Positions 15,691 to 24,968 of a DNA stretch of 26,038 nucleotides are shown in pieces. The stretch spans positions 81,388-107,425 of the forward strand of contig CAUYUJ010000935.1 in assembly GCA_963575745.1 (NCBI GenBank), read 5' to 3'. Under the pieces are notes generated by a model. It was given only the letters and a program-made list of their open reading frames with translations, made no database searches and was not told the origin of the DNA. The translations under genes were made by a program, and so were the position numbers. The stretch comes from Prorocentrum cordatum (lineage: Eukaryota > Sar > Dinophyceae > Prorocentrales > Prorocentraceae). Position 1 is the first letter of the stretch, and every line of letters begins with the position of its first letter.

Positions 15691-15774
15691 TAGCTCGGGG
15701 GCGCCCCCCCTCCATTCTGTCGCGAATCTGTCCCACCGTCTCGCGTGCTTGTTCTCAGGATTAGACATCAGGTG
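15661..15774 (+). repeat. Dispersed ~115-bp repeat, copy A
   Basis: It shares with 18643-18762 the ordered blocks CAGGGAGGCCCCC, CGTCCTCCTCCTA, GGTCGGGG-like, CCCCC(T), TCCCACC, CGCGTGC and CAGG(A/G)TT, then CATCA(C/G)GTG. Both copies directly follow a CTC tract. Divergence is substantial, so this is an old duplication or two members of a repeat family. No coding potential is evident. Confidence 0.7.
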
Positions 15775-16780
15775 ATGGCGTTCATTATTTGGTTTGCGAT
15801 ATGATTGTTTTCGGTGGTTCAGAGCGGCGCTCCCGCTGCAGCGTGATCATCATGTTCGGATCGGCGCTGAGCTCCCGTCGTTCAGAATGGCGCTCTCGCA
15901 CCAGCGCGGGCCATTGTTCTGGATCCGAGTCCTTCCTCATCGTTCTCCCCTATATGCCTTTCCCTCCTCCACCTTCCCCTGGTCCTCTGCTCCTCACGCG
16001 CCTTCCACTCCAGTAACCCCGCTGCTGCGGTTTGTCCTCATCCTCCGTTTCCTCCTGCTTAGCCCCCTTTTCTGCGCATAACACGATGGGGTCCGAGTGG
16101 GAGTTACAGGTCCACCATGACACGCATCTGCGGATACATACGAGAGTGCGAACATGCGCTACCGAGGAACCTCATGTGTACTCATGTTGGGCCCTGCGTG
16201 GTCATGTCATGTTGCGCCCTGCGTTGTGGGAGTGTGCTCTGGGCGTGGGTCTTCGTGACGAGTTGAAGCTTCGCCGCCGCGCCCTTCGACGTAGAGTCTC
16301 CCGGCTGCGGGCAGATTATGGGAATGTGACCTTCGACATATAGTCTCGGGTGGCGGAGCGAACGCATCCATGTGCGTGTCGCCGTGCCCAGCGCAGCGAC
16401 GGGAGATCCGCGACGCAGAGCTGGATGTCTCGGCGAGGCTGGAACAGAAGGGAGAAGAGGCGCGGAGGAGCCAAGCACTTCCATCTCCAGGCGTTCATGC
16501 ACCGTCCGGCTCACGTGCTCAGAGAATCTGCTGTGGTGATTGAGCATTTCTCGGTCAACATATCCGCGCAAACCGTCCAGATTAACCCCAACGTCCATCT
16601 CCAGCATTGAGTTCCTGAGCTGCTCGCACGGAGGTGGCAGCGCGGACATGGCACAGGGCACCATACCTTTGACGGAGAGTCACCCGCGCGAACACGCTTG
16701 CGTGCAATCCAGAGCTGTCTGAGCTGGCGTGGGCCAGGGCGGTTGCATGTCTGGAGGATGATGGTGGCGCGCCCCCTTGC
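15775..16780. other. Non-repetitive stretch; only short duplications and one weak minus-strand ORF
   Basis: No gene is recognised. Small internal duplications are visible: GTTCAGA-YGGCGCTC at 15817 and 15880; CATGTTGSGCCCTGCGTKGT-like at about 16181 and 16206; CCTTCGACRTAKAGTCTC at about 16284 and 16331. They suggest short degenerate tandem duplications. The weak ORF is listed separately. Confidence 0.5.
16182..16664 (-). CDS. Hypothetical 160-aa ORF, weak support
   Basis: Among the longer non-repetitive ORFs outside the retroelement. The first half (for example MLEMDVGVNLDGLRGYVDRE and HHSRFSEHVSRTVHERLEME) has a balanced composition; the second half is Arg/Pro-rich and less convincing. No domain is recognised. 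The segment contains a small internal repeat (CTGGAGATGGA twice on the minus strand), so part of it may be duplicated sequence. It could be an exon, a pseudogene piece or chance. Confidence 0.2.
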   Translation of the reverse strand: MVPCAMSALPPPCEQLRNSMLEMDVGVNLDGLRGYVDREMLNHHSRFSEHVSRTVHERLEMEVLGSSAPLLPSVPASPRHPALRRGSPVAALGTATRTWMRSLRHPRLYVEGHIPIICPQPGDSTSKGAAAKLQLVTKTHAQSTLPQRRAQHDMTTQGPT

Positions 16781-17850
16781 TTGAAAAATCCCCCAGCGTC
16801 TTCAGAACACCCTCAACAGTTGGAAACTATTTGTTCGGCGATTGTACTGACGGATTGGAGTCCGACCAATAGTGGAAATAATTGTTTCTCCGCGGCACCC
16901 GCCGCACCACAACGACAACGACGACGATATACGATGACGAATATGATTACGACCACGATTCGGCTACGACTACGAGTAATTAGCGACCACGACTTCTATT
17001 ACGACTACGACTGCGAGCACGACTACGAGTACGAGTGCGACGGCGAAGATTGCGTCGATCTGTGTTGCAATCCTCCTACAAAAGAGCTCACACATCACTG
17101 TTCGTGCAGGGTGGTCTTCAGAGCATTGTTCGGTGGAAAAAAATGAGTCCCCACACATCATCCTGCGCGGCGAAAACGAATGGGAAACGCGCACATGGCC
17201 CGAGGCGCGGGCGCCGACGGCGAGCATCAAGACTGGACACGCGTCGGCGCAGATTGCAATCGCATCACAATTGCCTTGGCATCGCTCGGACGTGTGCATC
17301 TATCTTTCGGCGAGGACCATCGAGGAGCATCCTTGATCATTTGGCGAAAAAAACACGCACGAAACCGGAAAAAAACACAGGGAATGACGTCCGAGCGATG
17401 GCGAGGTTGCGCCGTGATGAAGGAGGATATTGCGAGAAACGCCTTCGGCGGCGAGTGTGTCGATCTATGCTGCAAGCCTCTGACAAGCGTGCTCAACAGT
17501 CCCCCGTCGCGCAGGGTAGCTCAAGGAGCACTCTTCGATAGAACAGGCATTACCCTGGCGAAGAAAACCCATTCTACACGCGCGGAAGATATCAACAAGA
17601 CCGCTCGCTGCACAAGAACTCCTTTCGGTGGGGCCCGCAGTTCCCCTGAAAACTTCGATAGAGAAAGTCGGACCCGGCTCAGCACGCAGTCGCGCGATAT
17701 AGCAGCGCATGCGGCGCGGAACACAAAGGCAAGGACAGTGGGAGCAGGAGGAGGGCTCATGGGCAACCTCACCTCTGAGCCGAGCCGCGTCGCGGATCAT
17801 GCGGCATGCTCGTGGGGGGTGCGCCAGGACGTGAGGGGTGCGCCGAAACG

Positions 17851-17854
<4 letters not shown>
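16781..17854 (+). pseudogene. Degenerate repeat-containing ORF region (CVDLCC repeats)
   Basis: One frame is open from 16781 to a TGA at 17144 and again from 17180 to 17854 (224 codons). Two segments 405 bp apart, at 17051 and 17456, are similar in DNA and keep the same frame: EDCVDLCCNPPTKEL and GECVDLCCKPLTSVL, followed by RVVFRALF..KK and RVAQGALF..KK. A third, weaker relative (HRGASLIIWRKK) lies midway, suggesting a ~203-bp ancestral period. Phase conservation hints at past coding, but poly-A runs and the stop suggest decay. The part at 16910-17040 is a degenerate (TACGAC)n stretch. No product is recognised. Confidence 0.3.
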
Positions 17855-18302
<448 letters not shown>

Positions 18303-18534
18303 GCGAGGGTATAGAACATGAGGAAGACGTGGAAGGAGGAATGAAGAGGAAGAGGCGCGGAGGGGGGAGGGGGAGGAGGAAGGAAAGAAAGAAGGAAGGA
18401 GATGCGCGGCGCTGCGAATTGAAACCGGAGACCCAACACACAGGAGGGTTGGGACAAAAACCCAAACATTATCCAGCACGGAGAACACGAGTCGCAAGCC
18501 AATTGGTGGCCTGCGACGCGGGCGCCCCAAGAGA

Positions 18535-18668
18535 TCCTCTTCCTCCTCCTCTTCCTCCTCCTTCTCCGCCTCCCCCTCCTCTTCGCCTCCCTTCCTTCTC
18601 CCCTCCTCCTCGTCCTCCTCCTCCATTCTCCCTCCCCCCCCGCTCAGGGAGGCCCCCTCCTCGTCCTC
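18535..18668. repeat. CTC-rich pyrimidine tract
   Basis: A CTC/TCC-rich block of the same kind as at 14838-15690, and likewise followed directly by a copy of the dispersed ~115-bp repeat. Upstream (18303-18534) is purine-rich GGA/GAAG sequence and then about 120 bp of unique DNA with no gene recognised. Confidence 0.85.
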
Positions 18669-18762
18669 CTCCTAAGGTCGGGGTCGCCTGCCCCCCTGAA
18701 TATATCGGGAAGATATCCCACCTTCCCGCGTGCGATTACACAGGGTTCAGCATCACGTGCTA
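18643..18762 (+). repeat. Dispersed ~115-bp repeat, copy B
   Basis: Partner of copy A at 15661-15774, same orientation and the same position after a CTC tract. The best-kept blocks are CAGGGAGGCCCCC, ATATCCCACC and CCCGCGTGCG. The sharp loss of similarity after CATCACGTG marks the likely end of the unit. Confidence 0.7.
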
Positions 18763-18859
18763 GTTTTCACGCTGTGTTCTGCACAGATCTAGGTGTGATC
18801 TGTGTACACAGTTGGTGTATTCAATTGTGTATTATCGTGAGTGATTGTCTCTGTCTCTG

Positions 18860-19078
18860 CGTGTGCGTGCGCGTGCAGGTGCGCGTGTGCGTGTTCGTGT
18901 GCGTATGCGTGCGCGTGCGCTTGCGCATGCGCGTGCGCATGCGCGTGCGTGTGCGCGTGCGCGTGCGCGTGCGCGTGCGCGTGTGCGTGTGCGTGTGCGT
19001 GTGCGTGTTCGTGTGCGTGTCCGTGTGCGTGTGCGTGTGCCTATGTGCGTGTGCGTGTGTGTATGTGTGTGTGGGTGT
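18860..19078. repeat. TG/CG alternating tract
   Basis: (GTGCGC)n and (GTGTGC)n sequence, the reverse-complement composition of the tract at 12911-14168. It lies immediately after TGTCTCTGTCTC. The ORFs within it are repeat products. Confidence 0.95.
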
Positions 19079-19948
19079 CTGATGCGTGCGCGGAGGAGGA
19101 GTAGCGAGGATGGATGAGGAGGGGAGCTGTGCGAACGCGGGTGCGACGCGGGCAGGAGGAAAACCAGGAAGTGCCCCACTCCGCATGTGGGGGACCAACG
19201 CAATGGGAAGTGATGGGTGGGGCAGGATGTCAGCTATGGCGCGAGCGCACCTAGCTTGTGTGATCCCCTCGTTCTTCCCCGTCCGCTCCACAGGGTCCCT
19301 TTCGATCCGATCGACCCGACCCGCTCCACCCGACTCGTTCCATGCGATTCAGGTTCCTCCTCCTCCTCCTCCTCCTCCTCATGCGGCACGGTGTTTGCAT
19401 GCCGTTGTTGTGCGTCTTGGCGCACCCGATCTGATCCAATTTCGATTCCGTGCCTCAGGATGTAACTCCTGGGAGGTTACATTCGGCATCGGCGCTGGCA
19501 TATCCGTTGTCGAAATCCGGCAGAAGCTGGCTTGGTGTCCCGTTTTATTCGGCGCACTCCGGCCTGATCTGGTTGAGTGGTCCGCTAATCGGGCTCAATA
19601 ATTCGTGGTCGTCCTCACGAAGCCTTCCCAGGAGTCGATGCAGACCTATCCCACGCGCATGGGACCGATTCTCTTCCTTGGCGGGAACGGGCGTGACCAG
19701 GTGGATGGTGCCCGCCCCCCACGCCAAGAGGTTGCGGCGGGCGGCCCGTGGCTGCTGCAGCGGATGTCCGCCGTCGAGGCCTCCGGGAGGGAAGGAAGGC
19801 GACACCACCACCACAAGGGGTGCCGACACTGGCGAGGAGGTCCACGATGCCTCCCCGAGCTGAGGATATCATCGAGAACAAACGAATCCCCAACCCTAGT
19901 AGCACGATGAAGGTGTGGCCTCACCTAGGTCCCCGTCTTCTTCCTGGG
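19079..19948. other. Mostly unique stretch with a short CTC run
   Basis: No gene is identified with confidence. A (CTC)n run lies at 19356-19380. The most coding-like piece is on the minus strand and is listed separately. Composition is GC-rich throughout. Confidence 0.4.
19545..19829 (-). CDS. Candidate exon or ORF fragment, unknown product (94 aa)
   Basis: The C-terminal two thirds (RRNLLAWGAGTIHLVTPVPA, then KEENRSHARGIGLHRLLGRL) have a protein-like composition and are not repeats. The N-terminal part is Val/Pro/Gly-rich and less convincing. It lies downstream, in minus-strand direction, of the candidate exon at 20118-20309, so both could belong to one minus-strand gene. No domain is recognised, and splice sites are not clear. 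Confidence 0.2.
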   Translation of the reverse strand: MSAPLVVVVSPSFPPGGLDGGHPLQQPRAARRNLLAWGAGTIHLVTPVPAKEENRSHARGIGLHRLLGRLREDDHELLSPISGPLNQIRPECAE

Positions 19949-19972
19949 AATAATGAGCCTGGGCGCATTATT
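19949..19972. repeat. Short inverted repeat (hairpin)
   Basis: AATAATG pairs with CATTATT (7 bp), and inside it GCC-TG-GGC adds three pairs. No neighbouring gene gives it a role. Confidence 0.6.
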
Positions 19973-20117
19973 GGTCTGCAGCACCCCCTATCCCTGATAT
20001 GCTTGGCCCTCCTACCTTAGGCCCCCCCCAAAAGGGTTAGGGGCATTGTCTGTTTATCAGGATAGGGGCGGTCTCGATCGGTGAAGGGTGACCACACCAC
20101 CAGGACGACCCCCCCCC

Positions 20118-20309
20118 CTGTCTCGCGCTGGTGGTGGTGTCGCGTCTAGAGGCCATCGTCGTCAGGATGCCGGACGGCGCCTTCGACGCCCTCCCTGGCA
20201 CGACAGCCCCCATCAGGCTGGCGGAGTCGTTGATGTGCCCCGCCTCTACCCCCGACTTGGTCTCCATGCCGAGCTTGTCATCCTCCGAGGCTTGCGATTT
20301 GTAGGTGCC
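20118..20309 (-). CDS. Candidate internal exon on the minus strand, 64 codons
   Basis: On the minus strand an AG acceptor (20311-20310) is followed by exactly 64 open codons: GTYKSQASEDDKLGMETKSG, then VEAGHINDSASLMGAVVPGR, and so on to SARQ. Composition is balanced, with no repeat. After CAG at 20118 the sequence becomes a run of G, so the donor is not a normal GT, GC or GA, which weakens the exon call. An in-frame ATG lies inside the segment. The product is unknown. Confidence 0.3.
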
Positions 20310-20740
20310 CTGAGCTTCTCGCGCCGTGCAGGGGTCCAGGGCTGCTATCGGCCTCCAGGACCCCCTCTTCCTGTGTTCCCCCTCCTCATCCCTACGCCCC
20401 CCCCCTCATCCCTCCTCCTGCTCCTTCTTCTGCATCTCCTCCCCTTCGCTTTATCCCTGACACCTCGCGACGTTAAAAAGCCACGACGGACAAGTCTTCG
20501 TCGTTTGTAGCTTCAGGGGGCCCTTGCCGGGCCCGGGGGTCTTAAACAATTGCCCAAGCAAAGTACCCGAATTGCAGCAAAGGTGAACAGGTGAGTCGAG
20601 GAGCAGGATGTCGGTTAGTGAACACGTGCATTCCTATGTGATCTTTTGTGTTCGGGAGTTTTAGGCCAGATGCAGCCAGGACAGGGGTGAGATGGGATTC
20701 TTGTTATTGCCGAGACACCTCCGACTCCATCCTTCCTCCT
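20310..20740. other. Stretch without recognised gene
   Basis: A short CTC-rich patch (about 20400-20450) followed by unique sequence. I see no ORF, RNA gene or repeat worth calling. Confidence 0.4.
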
Positions 20741-20843
20741 CACTCAGACTCAACGACATTCAGAGTTCACACTCAGACTCACTCATCACATTCAGACTCA
20801 CTCACACTCAGACTCACTCTCACTCAGACCCACTCAGACTCAC
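20741..20843 (+). repeat. (CACTCAGACT)n degenerate tract
   Basis: Degenerate repeats of CACTCAGACTCA. The reverse-complement type (TGAGTCTGAGTG) occurs at 22673-22800, so the two tracts are inverted relative to each other and flank the interspersed-repeat and satellite block. Confidence 0.85.
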
Positions 20844-20850
20844 CGGCGAG

Positions 20851-20987
20851 CAGATTGGAACCATGTCTCAAGCGAGGCGCTGGTTTCAGCACTCCCAAGG
20901 GGAGCCGCCAGGGTTTTCTCACGGGACCGTTCGCGCTCAGATTGCTGGAAGGTCTCAGGCGGTTTGCCTACTTGGATGCCCAGCTTC

Positions 20988-20990
<3 letters not shown>
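20851..20990 (+). repeat. Interspersed ~150-bp repeat R, copy 1
   Basis: Shares CGAGGCGCTGGTTTCAGC, GGGAGCCGCCAGGG and CTCACGGG-CCGTTC, then CGCTCAG, with the four copies at 22124-22612. One frame reads ARRWFQ in copies 1-3, but the copies differ by indels, so coding is doubtful. Confidence 0.85.

Positions 20991-20991
<1 letters not shown>

Positions 20992-21019
<28 letters not shown>
20992..21019. repeat. (TA)n microsatellite
   Basis: About 14 TA dinucleotides, sitting at the end of repeat R copy 1. No promoter role is implied. Confidence 0.95.
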
Positions 21020-21023
<4 letters not shown>

Positions 21024-21172
21024 AAGGGCTTCGCCCCCTGCCGCCGGCCCCCTCTCTCGGAGAATGGGCCATGGAAGAGCTAAGTCATGAGGCCTTGGCG
21101 CTGTCGTGAAGCAGTATCGAAACTTCATGCGAAGCCGATTCGCAATCAGCAAAACCAACTGATCACAAGAGG

Positions 21173-21310
21173 GGTTACCACACCTGGCGATTGGTAAGAC
21201 GTGTATGGTTTAAGGGCTTGGTTACCACACCTTGCGATTAAAGGGCCGAGGGAGTTCTCGCAGTTTGGGTTACCACGCCTTGCGATGGATGTGCGATGGA
21301 TGTGCGTCTG
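21173..21310 (+). repeat. 47-48-bp tandem repeat, three copies
   Basis: GGTTACCACRCCTKGCGAT starts at 21173, 21220 and 21268. The segments between share little beyond this core. The array leads directly into the 73-bp satellite. Confidence 0.8.
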
Positions 21311-21313
21311 GCA

Positions 21314-21878
21314 GAATTTCAGAAATGTGGCAAATCCCCACCCTGACCCCGCGGATCTGCGTGAGGGGTGGCACCGAATTTCAGAAATGTTGCAAATCCC
21401 CTATGTTTTTGGACCCTGACCTCGCGGATCTGCGTGAGGGGTGGCACCGAATTTCAGAAATGTTGCAAATCCCATGTGTTTTTGGACCCTGACCCCGCGG
21501 ATCTGCGTGAGGGGTGGCACCGAATTTCAGAAATGTGGCAAATTCCATATGTTTTTAAACCCTGACACCGCGGATCTGCGTGAGGGGTGGCGCCGAATTT
21601 AAATGTGGCAAATCCCATGTGGTTTTGGACCCTGACCCCGCGGATCTGCGTGAGGGGTGGCGCCGAATTTCAGAATTGTAGCAAATTCCTTGTGTTGTTG
21701 GACCCTGACCCCGCGAGTCTGCGTGAGGGGTGGCACCGAATTTCAGAAATGTCGCAAATCCCATATGTTTTTGGACCCTGACCCCGCGGATCTGCGTGAG
21801 GGCTGGCACCGAATTTCAGAAATGTGGCAAATTCCATGTGTTTTTGGACCCTGACCCCGCGGATCTGCGTGAGGGGTG
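21314..21878 (+). repeat. 73-bp satellite array, about 7.7 copies
   Basis: The word GAATTTCAGAA (or a close form) starts at 21314, 21376, 21449, 21522, 21595, 21665, 21738 and 21811, giving periods 62, 73, 73, 73, 70, 73 and 73. Each unit contains GGACCCTGACCCCGCGGATC and TGCGTGAGGGGTGGCRCC. The first unit lacks 11 bp and one unit lacks 3 bp. A 73-bp period rotates reading frames, so it is non-coding. It stops abruptly at GTGTCGATATCG. Confidence 0.97.
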
Positions 21879-21967
21879 TCGATATCGAGCCCCCCCAGCA
21901 ATTCAGACAACGCGCCCAGGAGACGCTAAAAATCCCGTTTGGGCCTCCCCCCCCCGCGCGCGGTCAA

Positions 21968-22023
21968 TCAATTAGTTACAGTAACCAGCAAGAAGTCAAC
22001 TAGTTATAGTAACCAGCAAGAAG
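21968..22023 (+). repeat. 28-bp direct tandem duplication
   Basis: Two 28-bp units starting at 21968 and 21996, sharing TCAAYTAGTTAYAGTAACC and then AGCAAGAAG. They differ at two positions. Confidence 0.9.
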
Positions 22024-22123
22024 CAGAACTGTAACACTGGAAACTAGAAACTACAACTGGTACAGGAAACTGCGAATCACGCGCCTCGCAGCCTGGTGGC
22101 CCCACAAGGGGGCCGGCGGATAT

Positions 22124-22612
22124 GCTCAGAGCAGAGTGCGAGGACGTCTCGAGCGAGGCGCTGGTTTCAGCTTCTCCAGTGCGGGAGCCGCCAGGGTGCT
22201 CTCACGGGCCCGTTCACGCTCAGAGCGTGGCGATGCCTCCGGCGGGCTGCTTCTGTGTTTGGGGGGTGCCCGGCATCCTACATGTTCAGAGCAGAGTGCG
22301 AGGATGTCTCGAGCGAGGCGCTGGTTTCAGCTTCTCTGTTTGGGGGGTGCCCGACATCTTTTTTGCCTTCAGAGCAGAGTGCGAGGGTGTCTCAACCGAG
22401 GCGCTGGCTTCGGCTTCTCCCAAGGGGGAGCGCCGCCAGGGTGTCGTCACGGGCCCGTTCGCGCTCGTGTCGTGAGGCTGTCTCGAGCGGTTTGCGCGCT
22501 GGGGCTCCCAGCGGCAGCTTGCTGTTAGAGCAGGCTGTGAGGATGTCCCGGGCGAGGCGCTGTTTGGGGAGCCGCCAGGGGGGTAGTTGACTCCCCCGTT
22601 CGCGGCCAGGAG
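22124..22612 (+). repeat. Interspersed ~150-bp repeat R, copies 2-5 in tandem
   Basis: Copies begin at about 22124, 22284, 22369 and 22525, each with an AGAGCAG-like start and CGAGGCGCTG. Copy 3 lacks the middle GCCGCCAGGG part and copy 5 lacks the GGTTTCAGC part. Copies 2 and 3 share TTTGGGGGGTGCCCGRCATC at their ends. All have the same orientation as copy 1. Unequal deletions between neighbours suggest recombination in the cluster. Confidence 0.88.
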
Positions 22613-22672
22613 GAGGAGGAGGCGGAGCTCATTCTTCCCTCCCTCCGAGCTCCCTCCGCCCTGCGAGCGGAT

Positions 22673-22800
22673 CTGAGTGTGAGTGAGTCTCAGTCTGAGT
22701 GAGTACATGCGTATGAGTCTGAGCATGCCTAAGTTTAGTGTGAGTGTACCTGAGCGCGAGCGGTCTAAGCATGACTGCGAGTGAGTCTGAATATGAGTGA
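22673..22800 (-). repeat. (TGAGTCTGAGTG)n degenerate tract, inverted partner
   Basis: Reverse-complement type of the tract at 20741-20843, more degenerate, running up to ATGAGTGACC at 22800. Confidence 0.8.
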
Positions 22801-22893
22801 CCTGAAATGGAGCGGGCGGGAGGACAGAGGAGAGACGGCGACAAAGAGACAACTCCTTCCTTCTCCTCCTGCGTCATCCTCCGTCCTAGGCCG

Positions 22894-22955
22894 TCCTCCT
22901 TCCTCCTCCTCCTCCTCCTCCTCCTCCTCCTCCTCCTCCTCCTCCTTCTCCTCCT
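22894..22955. repeat. (CTC)n microsatellite
   Basis: Nearly pure CCT triplets. ORFs reading poly-Ser, poly-Leu or poly-Arg here are artefacts. Confidence 0.95.
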
Positions 22956-23450
22956 CATCATCCCCCCTCTCTTACCTATGATAGTGGCTTGTGTGGTCCG
23001 GTGTTGCCGTCATCGGAACCCCAGGATGCGAAGCCGGTCTCCGGGCAGGGGCCCAGGTTCTCCGGGGAGCCACACCGCGAAGCAGGCTCGCGGCGCCTCG
23101 GACGTCTGGGGATCCGAGGGCCCTGGGCCCCAGCAGGTGGGAGGCAGACCGAGGTGTCCACGTCCACTGCCTCCTGGGCCCGCCTCCTCCTCCTCCTCCT
23201 CCTCCTCCTCCTCCTCCTCCTCCTCCTCCTCCTCCTCCTCCCCCTCCTCTCCTGGGCCCTGGGGACCTGGGCCGTCCGAGGCGGTGAGCAGCACGGCAGT
23301 CCAGAGGCGCTGGAGGGAGGGCCGCTCTGGGCTCGGGAGGGGCTCGGTCGTTCGGGCCGTGCCTCTTAGATTCACCCCGTGGGACCTGTTTCCGTTTGCG
23401 GCCCAGGACCACCGTGGTCTAAGGAGCCCTTTCTTGCCTTATTTATCCAG
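22956..23450. other. GC-rich stretch around a second (CTC)n run
   Basis: (CTC)n occupies 23182-23250. The flanks (22985-23165 and 23260-23440) are non-repetitive and open in a + frame (for example QDAKPVSGQGPRFSGEPHRE), but with equally open alternatives on the minus strand, so I do not call an exon. No RNA gene is seen. Confidence 0.4.
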
Positions 23451-23649
23451 GGGAACCAAAAAGTGACATAAACATAAAGACTCGGAGGTCCGCGCGGATT
23501 TCTCGGATCGGCGCCTCCGGCGCCGCCCCCTGCGGCGCCTCCGGCGCCGCCCTGGGCGCGCTCCGCGCGCCAGGGAGGGGGGTCCAGCGCCGATCCGAGA
23601 AATCCGCGCGGACCTCTGAGTTTTTATGTTTATGCCACTTTTTGTTCCC
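23451..23649. mobile_element. MITE-like element with 63-bp terminal inverted repeats
   Basis: Left arm 23451-23514 and right arm 23587-23649 are reverse complements except for one 1-bp indel and three substitutions. The ends read GGGAACCAAAAAGTG and CACTTTTTGTTCCC. The arms contain GGTCCGCGCGGATTTCTCGG. The 72-bp interior is GC-rich and includes two copies of GGCGCCTCCGGCGCCGCC and the palindrome GCGCGCTCCGCGCGC. There is no ORF. The nearly identical arms indicate a recent insertion. Both flanks contain TTAT (23443-23446 and 23650-23653), but not abutting the ends on both sides, so the target duplication is unresolved. Confidence 0.88.
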
Positions 23650-24220
23650 TTATGATCGGAGGTTGATGGACCTTCTACCCTGACACGTCGATGAGTGAAT
23701 TGGCCATTTTCGGTTCGCGAGAGGGCGTCGCGGCCGTCATTTCTGCGTGTCCAGGTCCGTCGGTTTCGGTCGTAGGCAGTTCCCGCGAAAGGTTGGTTTA
23801 TCAAAGGGAGGTTTGTCCACCGCCGAATTTAGCGTTCTTTCTCGTAGCACGATTACCGCTTACCTTCTGAAGAGAATTGCCTGAACCCCGGTTAGCGGGA
23901 GGGTTAGTTGGGGGGTGGTCGGAGTGTTGTCAGGAGGGGAAACACACAGACACAATTCATCGTCGACCCCCAGGAAGTTATGGAAGAATATGGGCAGTGG
24001 GGGGGAAGACAAACACCCAGGAACTACAGGACTACAGGAAAAGATGGGGAATCCTTTTATTTGTGCGTATTTATGTGTGTGTCCCAGGGCCCCTTCAGGT
24101 TGGGCGGGGCAGACCTTCGATGGGCATGTCGTTGCCTTTTGTCGAGCCGCGGCGCCCTGCTGCCCTGCCTCTTGGGGAGGCCAAACCCCAGGCCGCCTGC
24201 CAAGAGGGGGCGACGCAGAT
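23650..24220. other. Stretch without recognised gene
   Basis: Mostly unique sequence. One + frame at about 23920-24060 reads RRGNTQTQFIVDPQEVMEEY, which has a protein-like composition and might be a fragment of a LINE-type or other ORF, but it is too short to assign. No repeat unit is seen. Confidence 0.35.
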
Positions 24221-24344
24221 GGGGTGGGAGGATCGCGCCGCATCGCCGAGTGCATCGGCGACGCGACGCGGCAGGGGTTCCCCAATCCCGTCGTCGCCGA
24301 TGCACTGCTGATGCTTCGGCGATGCGGCGCGATCCTCCGACCCC
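24221..24344. repeat. Foldback (long inverted repeat), 43-bp arms
   Basis: Outer arms 24221-24249 and 24316-24344 match over 29 bp with one mismatch. Inner arms 24250-24263 and 24292-24305 match perfectly over 14 bp. The right side carries 10 extra bases (24306-24315) that would bulge; the loop is 24264-24291. The arms include GGAGGATCGCGCCGCATCGC. It could be a small foldback element or an inverted duplication; target duplications are not evident. Confidence 0.88.
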
Positions 24345-24884
24345 CAGTTGCCTCAGAACCACCCGGGTGGCCCATCCACTGCGGACCCTCGTTCTCGGCG
24401 GGCGTCACCTGCCCGCCGCATCGATCCTGGCGAGGCCCACTCTGGGCACAGAATCGGTGCACGCTCGAGAATTGCAAGCATGAGTAGAGACGCGTGGCTT
24501 AGCGACGGGCGCCATTTCCATGCAGAACTGGCACGTTCCAATTCGAGGATCTGGCTTGCGCTGTTAGCTAGCCTGGCGTGTGCCAGATACACGTCCGACG
24601 ACTGAAGAACCACACTGTATCGCTACCTCGTCCTCATCAGGGCGCGCCACTGCAATAACAGTCACGTGTCGGAAGATTGGTGGCCAAACGAGCTCTTTTG
24701 GCGTGCCGACATGGGCAAGAGCGCGTTTTGCCGCTGTTGGCAGGGGGGTGGGGTTCAAACCACCCGCTCAACAAAAACAGAGGCAGGGGTCCAGACCCAT
24801 CCCCGCCCTGGAACAACTATTCCGTGGGTCCCAAGGCTCCCCTAACCCCGCCTCGAAACTTATTCGGGTCCTGGCAACGAAGAC
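24345..24884. other. Stretch without recognised gene
   Basis: Unique GC-rich sequence. I checked a T-arm-like GGGGTTCAAACCACCC at 24762-24777 and do not accept it as a tRNA. No ORF here carries recognisable motifs. Confidence 0.4.
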
Positions 24885-24968
24885 GACGAAAACGCACGAC
24901 AATCACGACGACCACGACGCTGGCTCCGACGCCGACGACGACGCAGACGACGACGCCGACGACGAGCA
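24885..24968. repeat. Degenerate (GAC)n tract
   Basis: GAC/ACG triplets with interruptions, running into the pentamer tract that follows. Confidence 0.85.

Noticed and set aside
20992-21019. TATATA run as a promoter TATA box
   Set aside because: It is a simple (TA)n microsatellite inside a repeat, with no gene start near it.
21314-21878. Tandem array as a CRISPR
   Set aside because: The 73-bp units are contiguous near-identical repeats with no unique spacers, in a eukaryotic-looking context.
24750-24790. T-arm-like GGGGTTCAAACCACCC as a possible tRNA end
   Set aside because: The stem does not pair in tRNA register, and no D-arm, anticodon arm or acceptor match is present upstream.
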